From assembly GCA_009704065.1 (NCBI GenBank), contig WLEX01000093.1, positions 1 to 5,350 on the forward strand: a stretch of 5,350 nucleotides of DNA, given 5' to 3'. The translations under genes were made by a program, and so were the position numbers. The first letter of the stretch is position 1. Each line of letters opens with the position of its first letter. Under the pieces are notes generated by a model. It made no database searches. It saw nothing but the letters and a program-made list of their open reading frames with translations, and had not been told where the DNA came from. The stretch comes from Actinomycetota bacterium. GTDB taxonomy: Bacteria > Actinomycetota > Acidimicrobiia > Acidimicrobiales > Ilumatobacteraceae. Positions 1 through 5,350 of the stretch are shown here, one piece after another.

Positions 1-315
1 GAGAAGCAGTTGCTCACCATTGCTCGTGCGTTCCTGGCCGATCCTGCGATTCTGATTCTCGATGAAGCCACTAGCTCGGTCGATACACGCACTGAAGTGC
101 TTATTCAGCGGGCCATGGTGGCGTTGCGTAGTCAGCGCACCAGCTTTGTAATTGCCCATCGCCTTTCCACGATTCGCGATGCCAACGTGATTTTAGTGAT
201 GGAAGATGGCCGCATTGTGGAACAGGGCTCACACGAGGACCTTCTCGAGGCTCGTGGGGCGTATTTCCGTCTGTATCAATCGCAGTTTGCGGGCGCAGCC
301 ACCGACCTCGCCTAA
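1..315 (+). CDS. ABC exporter ATP-binding domain, C-terminal end (5' truncated by window)
   Basis: This is the last 104 residues of an ATP-binding cassette; the reading frame is open from base 1, so the gene begins outside the window. Visible residues 1-3 (EKQ) are the tail of the signature motif region. The Walker B strand and catalytic glutamate follow (ILILDE, residues 17-22), then the D-loop (SSVD, 25-28) and the H-loop histidine (H53 in VIAHRLST). The end, with [11 protein letters not shown] and a final YFRLYQSQF stretch, is typical of type I exporters in which permease and ATPase are fused (MsbA/multidrug type, like the mycobacterial Rv1272c/Rv1273c kind). Such proteins sit in the cytoplasmic membrane and use ATP hydrolysis to export lipids, drugs or peptides; the substrate cannot be read from this fragment. 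All ATPase motifs seen are intact. The in-frame TTG at 10 lies inside the conserved domain and is not a real start. The stop lies 10 bases before the monooxygenase gene, suggesting one transcript. Confidence 0.93.
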   Translation, partial: EKQLLTIARAFLADPAILILDEATSSVDTRTEVLIQRAMVALRSQRTSFVIAHRLSTIRDANVILVMEDGRIVEQGSHEDLLEARGAYFRLYQSQFAGAATDLA

Positions 316-325
316 TCTTTCAGCC

Positions 326-1798
326 ATGGAACATTTCGATGTCGTAGTGGTGGGTGCCGGAATTTCGGGCATCGGAGCTGGTTATTTCTTACAGAAAGAA
401 TGCCCAAATCGTTCGTATGTGATTCTCGAAGGTCGTAACGACATGGGCGGCACATGGGATCTGTTTCGATACCCGGGTGTGCGCTCCGATAGCGACATGC
501 ACACACTTGGCTACAGCTTCAAGCCATGGACTGCAGCAAAATCAATTGCCGATGGCCCGAACATTTTGTCGTACTTGCGCGAGACAGCCAGCCAATACGG
601 CATCGACAAAAAGATTCGCTTCAAGCATTTAGTAACGAAGGCTGAGTGGTCCACAGAAAATGCAACTTGGACAGTGACCGCTACTCGTTCCGATTCTCAC
701 GACACGGTGACGTACACATGTAACTACTTATATATGTGTTCGGGTTACTACAGCTACAAGAGCGGCTATACGCCAGAGTTTGCAGGGATTGAGTCGTTTG
801 GTGGCACGGTTGTTCACCCGCAGGCGTGGCCTTCCGATCTCGACTACGCCGGCAAGAAAGTAGTTGTGATCGGTTCGGGAGCAACCGCTATGACTCTTAT
901 TCCCGCCATGGCAAAAACTGCTGCACATGTGACCATGTTGCAGCGTTCACCTACATATGTAGTTGCACGTCCCGACCACGATGCAATTGCAGATCGCTTG
1001 CGCAAATTCCTGCCAGAAAAGATGGCCTACAGCCTCACTCGATGGAAGAACACCACCATGCAACAGTTGGTGTACAAGCGAACCCGTACGAAGCCTGAAC
1101 AGGTAAAGACTGCGCTTCTGAAAGGCGTTCGCGATGCGCTTGGTCCTGACTACGACGTCGATACGCATTTCACTCCTTCTTACAACCCATGGGACCAGCG
1201 GCTTTGCCTGGTTCCGAACGGCGACTTGTTCTCGGCCATCAAGGACGGATCGGCTTCTGTTGTAACCGACCATGTTGACCATTTCGATGCCACCGGGATC
1301 GTGTTGAAATCTGGTCAGCGACTCGACGCCGATGTGGTGGTCACTGCAACTGGCCTTAATTTAGTCACGCTAGGCGAGATGGAATTTGTAGTCGATGGCA
1401 ATCTTGTCGACTTTTCAAAAACATGGACCTATAAGGGGCTTGCATATTCAGGAGTTCCCAACCTCGCGTCTAGCTTTGGTTACATCAACGCTTCATGGAC
1501 ACTTCGTGCCGACCTCACCTGTGAATACGTATGTCGATTGTTGAACCACATGGAAAAGACCGGCACCCAGCAGTGCACGCCTGTCTTGCGTTCTGGTGAA
1601 GAAAACATGGCCGAGCATCCGTGGATTGATAATTTCTCAGCTGGCTATATGGAACGCGTAATGCATATGTTCCCGCGCCAAGGCGATCGTGAGCCGTGGA
1701 TCAACCCTCAAGATTTCAAACGTGATCGCAAGATGTTCCGCGATTCACCCCTCGACGATGGTGCAATGCAATTTACAAAGGCACCAGCCCGCGTTTAG
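326..1798 (+). CDS. ethA: EthA-type FAD/NADPH Baeyer-Villiger monooxygenase
   Basis: This complete 490-residue flavoprotein monooxygenase is expected to use NADPH and O2 to insert oxygen into ketones or oxidise sulfur and nitrogen groups; it should be cytoplasmic or membrane-associated. The FAD-binding GAGISG is at residues 10-15, followed by the GGTW...YPG...D segment (41-57). The Baeyer-Villiger fingerprint FxGxxxHxxxWP is met exactly at 158-169, the NADPH-binding GSGATA is at 183-188, and the ATG motif is at 341-343. Arg292, in NPWDQRLCLVPNGD, occupies the place of the presumed catalytic arginine. From memory, length and long stretches (for example LFRYPG, RSPTY, NASWTL) match Mycobacterium tuberculosis EthA (489 residues), the activator of ethionamide; the native substrate is unknown. 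ATG 326 was chosen because the protein then begins MEHFDVVVVGAG, just as EthA does; extension to 206 would only overlap the ABC gene. No clear Shine-Dalgarno precedes it, so coupling to the upstream gene or a leaderless start is possible. No ethR-like regulator is adjacent in the window. Confidence 0.93.
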   Translation: MEHFDVVVVGAGISGIGAGYFLQKECPNRSYVILEGRNDMGGTWDLFRYPGVRSDSDMHTLGYSFKPWTAAKSIADGPNILSYLRETASQYGIDKKIRFKHLVTKAEWSTENATWTVTATRSDSHDTVTYTCNYLYMCSGYYSYKSGYTPEFAGIESFGGTVVHPQAWPSDLDYAGKKVVVIGSGATAMTLIPAMAKTAAHVTMLQRSPTYVVARPDHDAIADRLRKFLPEKMAYSLTRWKNTTMQQLVYKRTRTKPEQVKTALLKGVRDALGPDYDVDTHFTPSYNPWDQRLCLVPNGDLFSAIKDGSASVVTDHVDHFDATGIVLKSGQRLDADVVVTATGLNLVTLGEMEFVVDGNLVDFSKTWTYKGLAYSGVPNLASSFGYINASWTLRADLTCEYVCRLLNHMEKTGTQQCTPVLRSGEENMAEHPWIDNFSAGYMERVMHMFPRQGDREPWINPQDFKRDRKMFRDSPLDDGAMQFTKAPARV

Positions 1799-1832
1799 GC
1801 CTGGCGAGTCGAGTGTCTAAATATTTGATGCT

Positions 1833-2171
1833 CTATGGAATGACGAAAATCTCTGCTCGACGGTTGAGATTCTGGGCTTTAGTGGTCTTTCCCTTGTTGA
1901 CAGGATTCGTTGCGCCATAGCTCCAGATTGCAATCGTTGCAGAGACGCCTCGATCACGAAGAAGTGATCGCACAGCAAGTGCGCGCTTTTGCGATAGGGG
2001 AACCAGGTTTGAGTTTTCGCTCTGAACATTCCCTGTGTGGCCCGTCACCAAAACCGCATCTGCGACTCGGGCTGTAGGCAAGATGGCATCAATGTCATTT
2101 TTGGACTGAGCAGTAGACAACGCCGTTCCACTTTTGAAGTAGGCGATAGTTGCCGACGGCAATGCAACCAC
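1833..2171 (-). other. OmpA-like C-terminal domain of the 521-residue secreted protein
   Basis: Residues about 410-521 contain FKSGTALS, LVTGHTG, LSQKRALAVRSLLRDRGV and a final LNRRAEIFV, the regular succession of an OmpA/MotB-type domain. The late NRRAEI motif is well preserved. The aspartate expected after GHT is Gly456, so one of the two residues that clamp diaminopimelate is missing. Confidence 0.82.
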
Positions 2172-3398
2172 GTTGTCTGATTCCACAACAGTGCCAGAGA
2201 CCACCCGCGTAGTAACAGTTGTTTCACGTTTGCCATTTGCGCGTAGTTGAACTTGAGCAGTGCAACGACCAGTGCGTAGGAAAACAAGATTTCGTCCAGC
2301 GCCTAAGCAAACCTTTGGAGTAAGTGAATTGATGTAGTACGTCTTTGACAGCGCGGGAGACATGAGTCGTGTCACACTGCGATTAATGGTGTTGGGCTCC
2401 AGGGCGGTGAGCTCTAGTGATGATGAGTTAGTTGGTGTTGTAGTTATCGCAGGAGATGCGCCGACAGGTGTGGTCTTTGTAGGCGCTTTGGTGGTGGTCT
2501 TAGAGCCACCCTTGAAACTGCTCCACGGTGTGGTGGTAGTAGTGGTGGTTGTCGTTGGTGCAACAGTTGTCGTGGTGTTCGCGGCCTTTGCTGCTGCCAT
2601 GGCAGATTGTGCACCTGGTGGAAGTGTTCCTGGCATCCCTGCTCCTGTGAGGTACACGCCATAAAACTTTCCAGCTGAAACCACAGGGTTATTGAAATTC
2701 ATAGGGATCATTGCAAAGTCATTGGCGGAGAAAGTTCTTTTGTTCCACGACAAGGCCGTCGGACATTTAGAGAGGTTGACAATAGTTGTTCCGAGCGGAG
2801 TGCTACCTGTGAGTGTTGTTCCCTCGGGGTTTAACTCGTACAAAAGTGCGTACAGTTCGTACGGGGCTACGTTGCGTGGAGTGAGGCATGTCATCGACAT
2901 ACGAAACTGATTGAGGGGGCCAGTGATCGCTGGTCGGAAAACTTGTCCAAAGCTGCCGTTACTAAAGCAATCAAAGATGGTCAGTGGGGCCTGACCCAAA
3001 TTGTCTGATTTTGCAGAAGGGGAACTGCAGCCAGATTGTGTGGGTTTGCCATCGATATAAGAGGTTGGATTCTTCCATGTAATCCAGGGAGCCGCGTGTG
3101 AGGCTGAGGCTTGTGCTGTTCCATTGACGCGATAATCGAAAACAAAGTTGCACGTTTTGGTAGAGGCAGTCATGTTTCCACCAGAGCAGTTGTTTGCTGT
3201 GAGGCCATCGGTCTCTAGAAATGATGCACTATGTCCGGCAGGGTTCGCAGCGTCATTCCACGAAAAGTCAAAGCCAATGTTGACTCCGCCGGGGCCTGCT
3301 TCAGTGGCGGAAATCTTTTGTGTACCGACAGCAAGGCTTGTGCCTAGAAGCACTACAGCAGTGAACGCTCTTGCTATTCGTTGTTTGGTCATATTCAT
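1833..3398 (-). CDS. Secreted protein: six-Cys N-terminal domain, Thr-rich linker, Ig-like module, OmpA-like C-terminus
   Basis: This 521-residue protein is probably exported and attached to or near the cell wall; its function is unknown. A signal peptide is clear: basic residues (K5, R7, R10), a hydrophobic core at 11-26, and likely cleavage after Ala31 or Ala34. Residues about 35-260 form a domain I do not recognise, with six cysteines (71, 83, 124, 144, 171, 212). Its alternating hydrophobic pattern suggests a beta-sandwich (inference). A Thr/Pro/Ser linker covers 274-327 with nine threonines in a row at 282-290. Residues about 340-400 resemble the Ig-like TPxVC...GxC module (C364, C379). 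Residues 410-521 are OmpA-like: FKSGTALS, VTGHTG, LSQKRALAV and a final NRRAEI. The position usually held by the diaminopimelate-binding Asp is Gly456; the partner Arg472 is kept. The start at 3398 is supported by AAGGA eight bases upstream and by the signal peptide; a second ATG lies at 3392. No sortase motif or membrane anchor is visible. It lies 26 bases after a second OmpA-like gene, probably in one operon. Confidence 0.88.
   Translation of the reverse strand: MNMTKQRIARAFTAVVLLGTSLAVGTQKISATEAGPGGVNIGFDFSWNDAANPAGHSASFLETDGLTANNCSGGNMTASTKTCNFVFDYRVNGTAQASASHAAPWITWKNPTSYIDGKPTQSGCSSPSAKSDNLGQAPLTIFDCFSNGSFGQVFRPAITGPLNQFRMSMTCLTPRNVAPYELYALLYELNPEGTTLTGSTPLGTTIVNLSKCPTALSWNKRTFSANDFAMIPMNFNNPVVSAGKFYGVYLTGAGMPGTLPPGAQSAMAAAKAANTTTTVAPTTTTTTTTTPWSSFKGGSKTTTKAPTKTTPVGASPAITTTPTNSSSLELTALEPNTINRSVTRLMSPALSKTYYINSLTPKVCLGAGRNLVFLRTGRCTAQVQLRANGKRETTVTTRVVSGTVVESDNVVALPSATIAYFKSGTALSTAQSKNDIDAILPTARVADAVLVTGHTGNVQSENSNLVPLSQKRALAVRSLLRDRGVSATIAIWSYGATNPVNKGKTTKAQNLNRRAEIFVIP
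2418..2579 (-). repeat. Thr/Pro/Ser-rich linker, low-complexity coding tract
   Basis: Residues 274-327 of the secreted protein are dominated by Thr with Pro, Ser and Lys, ending in three serines. The run of nine threonines (282-290) is written with all four codons (ACG, ACA, ACC, ACC, ACT, ACT, ACC, ACC, ACA), so at DNA level it is not a perfect microsatellite. It separates the six-Cys domain from the C-terminal modules and is probably an extended, perhaps O-glycosylated, spacer (inference). Confidence 0.85.
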
Positions 3399-3406
3399 GA
3401 TTGTGG

Positions 3407-3411
3407 TCCTT
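3407..3411 (-). promoter_or_regulatory. Shine-Dalgarno AAGGA for the 521-residue secreted protein
   Basis: On the minus strand AAGGA lies eight bases before the ATG at 3398, inside the 26-base gap after the upstream gene's stop. It decides the start: the longer open frame reaching 3524 would overlap the upstream coding region and would bury the signal peptide behind a 42-residue polar extension. Confidence 0.75.
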
Positions 3412-3424
3412 AAGTCGATATGTT

Positions 3425-5350
3425 TCAAATTTGATCTGGGAAAACTGTGGCTATATCTACATGACCCGATGGAGTGTTGTGCCAGACCGTCGGTGTAATG
3501 GGGGCTCCATAGAAGGTAATCCATTGACGGGCTCCGAGTGATGAGAGGTACTGAGCTACGTTCTTGGCGCGTTCTCGAGCCAAGGTGTTCAGCATCCAGC
3601 TGTTCTTTAATTCACCTGTTTGTGCATAACCCGTCACGTAAATGAGACCGCCCTGGGCCTGCGCCGTTTTCAATGCCTGTTTCAGGTGTGTTTTAGCGGT
3701 GGAGGTCAAAGTAGTTGATCCCTTAGAGAAGCTCACGCTATTGGCAACTGGTGTACCAGCAATTCGTGGGCGACCATTGATTGTTGTTCCCAGGAACGTT
3801 GATCCTTCTCGCAGATTTGCGCCCACAGTGCCACCGCTTGATACTCCGATGTCGTTCGCGAACTGAACAGAAATGGTGACCCGGCGTGATTGATAGGGGA
3901 CAGTAACTGAAGTAGTGGGATTGTTTGGGTCTACGAGCACTTGGATGCGTGCCAACAATTTTCCATTTTTCAATCGCACGGTAATGACAGCGTGAGTGAC
4001 GGGAATATTGACATCTTTAGCTGCCCGGGTGGCAATGACTTGAGTACGTTTTCCACCCGACACACTTTGTGTGCTTACAAGTGCAGGGCGTGGAGGTAAC
4101 TGATTAGAGACTGTTCCTGCAGTTGGTGTTGTGGAAGTAGCAGGCTCAGCGCTTGTTTTTCTCTCAGTAAGCCACACCAAGGACTTCTTGGCAACAGGTG
4201 TGGCTGCCTTCATATTGGAACGCAGGCCTGCACCAATGCGGTTCACTGCCATAATGCGGACTTTGGCCTCAATGTCGTTAGGCAGATTGCCAATAACGAT
4301 GGGGCTACTAATCGTTCCATCGGGCAACTCGGTCCATCGAACCCCATCATCTACTGAATACCGGTATCTCGTGATGGCGGCACCGCCACTGAGGCCGGGC
4401 GTAAAAGCAATAGTTACGGTTGCATCGCTTGGTTCTACAGAAGTAATTGCCGGTGCAAATGGCACAACTGCTCGGACTACAAATGAACGAACGATTGATG
4501 TTGCTGCATTGTGATTACGGCTCTCAGCGACACTGGCACTAATGGAACACGTTCCAGAGTCTTTCATTGAGATAGTGAAAATTTCTACAACGCAAACATT
4601 GGGTGTGCGCGACTCGAGAAGTACCTGTGAACCAGAACCTGAAGTGGGTGCAACGGTGACAGGGGTTGTTGAGAAGTCTCGATCGGTCATCTGCGACATG
4701 AGAATTGTTTGGTCTGCTTTATCGATTGTGATGGTGATGAGATTTGAGGTTGCTTCAAGGTATCCACCCTCGGCTGCTTTCGTTGCGGTTACAGAGCAGG
4801 TTCCGGCTGCAGTGCCAGTCACAGAATCTCCTGTAATGCTGCACGACCCTGTTCCATCTTGTGAGGCATAACTGACAGCTCCGCTACCAGTGCCACCTGT
4901 TGTTTGCAGTGTGATGGATGTGTTGTAGACAATCGAGTAAGACGAGGCCGTTAGAGTAAATCCTGTTTGTGGAGCGCCCGTAATTCGGAACAATCCCACA
5001 ACAAACGTAATGGCGTAGTTGCCATTTTCGAGGGTTCCGCGTGTGATGTTGTACGAGCCGAGAGTCTCGCCAGGTGCACGTGTGATAGCGCCAGTGAACA
5101 CATCAGAATTAACAATGTTTCCCGTTGTAACTGTATAAGACAGCAAAGGGTCACTTTCAGCAAAAATCTTTGTCTTGTTTGCTGCAGTGACGGTGATGGG
5201 TCGCTGACTGATTGTCAATTGGGCAGGTACATAGGTAACGGTGTAGTTCGCGTTGGCTAGCGAGCCCTTGTTGATTGAGTATGTGCCAACATTTTCCCCA
5301 GCTTCACGCACTTGTGTCCCTGAGAAAGTATCGGAACCAAATATTGAACC
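3425..5350 (-). CDS. Large multidomain surface protein: MBG repeats, Ig-like modules, FnIII, OmpA-like C-terminus (5' end missing)
   Basis: The frame is open to the right edge, giving 641 visible C-terminal residues (numbered from 5350); any signal peptide lies outside. In order: the end of one MBG-type repeat (1-48) and a full one (50-126), with GExxGxYxIxxGxLxxxNY cores typical of bacterial adhesins. An Ig-like module with C170/C185 (130-210) and a second with C253/C268 (211-292) follow. A fibronectin III domain spans about 298-386 (starts PFAPAITSVEP; ITRYRYSVDDG; AVNRIGAGLRS). A polar linker, then an unassigned beta-rich stretch (about 424-533), leads to an OmpA-like domain (537-637: VSFSKGSTTLT, YVTGYAQTG, LARERAKNVAQYL). 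In OmpA domains the aspartate of the GxxD turn and the Arg of LSxxRA bind diaminopimelate; here the turn has Gln577 and Arg594 remains, and the late NRRVEI arginines appear as SGHVDI. A stalk-like surface protein held by its C-terminal domain is the likely role (inference). The GTG at 5309-5311 lies inside an MBG repeat and is not the true start. Confidence 0.85.
   Translation of the reverse strand, partial: GSIFGSDTFSGTQVREAGENVGTYSINKGSLANANYTVTYVPAQLTISQRPITVTAANKTKIFAESDPLLSYTVTTGNIVNSDVFTGAITRAPGETLGSYNITRGTLENGNYAITFVVGLFRITGAPQTGFTLTASSYSIVYNTSITLQTTGGTGSGAVSYASQDGTGSCSITGDSVTGTAAGTCSVTATKAAEGGYLEATSNLITITIDKADQTILMSQMTDRDFSTTPVTVAPTSGSGSQVLLESRTPNVCVVEIFTISMKDSGTCSISASVAESRNHNAATSIVRSFVVRAVVPFAPAITSVEPSDATVTIAFTPGLSGGAAITRYRYSVDDGVRWTELPDGTISSPIVIGNLPNDIEAKVRIMAVNRIGAGLRSNMKAATPVAKKSLVWLTERKTSAEPATSTTPTAGTVSNQLPPRPALVSTQSVSGGKRTQVIATRAAKDVNIPVTHAVITVRLKNGKLLARIQVLVDPNNPTTSVTVPYQSRRVTISVQFANDIGVSSGGTVGANLREGSTFLGTTINGRPRIAGTPVANSVSFSKGSTTLTSTAKTHLKQALKTAQAQGGLIYVTGYAQTGELKNSWMLNTLARERAKNVAQYLSSLGARQWITFYGAPITPTVWHNTPSGHVDIATVFPDQI
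3440..3742 (-). other. OmpA-like C-terminal domain of the large surface protein
   Basis: Visible residues about 537-637 follow the family order: an opening VSFSKGSTTLT strand, a helix, the YVTGY strand, an ARERAKNVAQYLSSLG helix and a closing HVDIA strand. The turn aspartate is Gln577 and the late Arg-Arg pair is absent, so peptidoglycan binding by the standard mode is uncertain. Confidence 0.75.
4193..4459 (-). other. Fibronectin type III domain within the large surface protein
   Basis: Visible residues about 298-386 start with a proline-rich PFAPAI strand and contain VTIAFTPGLSGGAAITRYRY. The domain ends in an AVNRIGAGLRS strand followed by ATP, the usual FnIII pattern in actinobacterial extracellular proteins. 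It acts as a spacer or binding module between the Ig-like units and the C-terminal part. Confidence 0.8.
4973..5350 (-). repeat. Tandem MBG-type adhesin repeats, array cut by the window edge
   Basis: Visible residues 5-48 and 81-124 of the large surface protein align without gaps, with 18 of 44 positions identical by my count and a period of 76 residues. Both contain SDxF[ST]G, then GExxGxYxIxxG and NxNY or NGNY. The family is the MBG/YDG type found in large secreted adhesins; the resemblance is from memory of the motif. The array probably continues upstream of the window, since the first unit is already in progress at the edge. Confidence 0.75.

Noticed and set aside
206..325. Upstream extension of the monooxygenase frame to 206
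   Set aside because: It overlaps the exporter coding region in another frame, and the EthA-like N-terminus begins exactly at ATG 326.
947..1282. Minus-strand 111-residue frame inside the monooxygenase gene
   Set aside because: It lies wholly within a well-supported coding region, has no recognisable domain, and its composition is that of a reverse-strand shadow.
1794..1821. Possible hairpin TTTAGGC / GTCTAAA between the convergent genes
   Set aside because: Only seven pairs including one G-U, mostly A-T, with a 14-base loop and no T-run after it; too weak to call a terminator.
2362..2664. Plus-strand frame rich in Val opposite the Thr-rich linker
   Set aside because: It is the antisense reading of ACN threonine codons, giving long valine runs (GTN), with no start context or domain of its own.
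3399..3524. Longer start for the 521-residue secreted protein
   Set aside because: The 42 extra residues overlap the end of the upstream gene, look polar and random, and would hide a clear signal peptide that already has its own ribosome site.
4131..4514. Plus-strand 127-residue frame opposite the FnIII region
   Set aside because: The minus strand here encodes recognisable FnIII sequence; the opposite frame shows no motif or ribosome site.

Overview
The window looks like chromosomal DNA from an actinobacterium of moderate GC content, roughly half by eye. Three things point there. The ABC exporter tail and the EthA-type monooxygenase resemble mycobacterial and other actinobacterial proteins. 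One secreted protein has the Thr-rich 'TTTTVAPTTTT' type of linker that I associate with Acidimicrobiia. The other combines Ig-like and fibronectin III modules with a C-terminal OmpA-like domain. The class-level assignment (Acidimicrobiia, perhaps planktonic) is inference from style, not from a marker gene.

Layout: the left third is a plus-strand pair. It holds the last 104 residues of a type I ABC exporter nucleotide-binding domain (1-315) and, 10 bases later, a complete 490-residue FAD/NADPH Baeyer-Villiger monooxygenase of the EthA type (326-1798). The right two thirds is a minus-strand pair that converges on it. Upstream in transcription order is a large multidomain surface protein that enters from beyond the right edge (3425-5350, 5' end missing). 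After 26 bases comes a complete 521-residue secreted protein (1833-3398) with its own Shine-Dalgarno sequence and signal peptide. The convergent stops are 34 bases apart and I see no convincing terminator there.

The plus-strand genes are probably co-transcribed, but nothing in the sequence links exporter substrate to monooxygenase substrate. The minus-strand genes probably form a surface-protein operon. Both end in a degenerate OmpA-like domain, and both carry an Ig-like module with two cysteines separated by exactly 14 residues (two copies in the upstream protein, one in the downstream). Their N-terminal halves are entirely different: MBG/Ig/FnIII repeats in one, an unrecognised six-cysteine domain plus Thr-rich linker in the other. 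In both OmpA-like domains the aspartate that normally helps bind peptidoglycan diaminopimelate is replaced (Gln in one, Gly in the other), while the partner arginine remains. This pair is the best candidate for something not yet described.

No RNA genes, mobile elements, CRISPR arrays or attachment sites were seen, and no non-coding stretch exceeds 34 bases.
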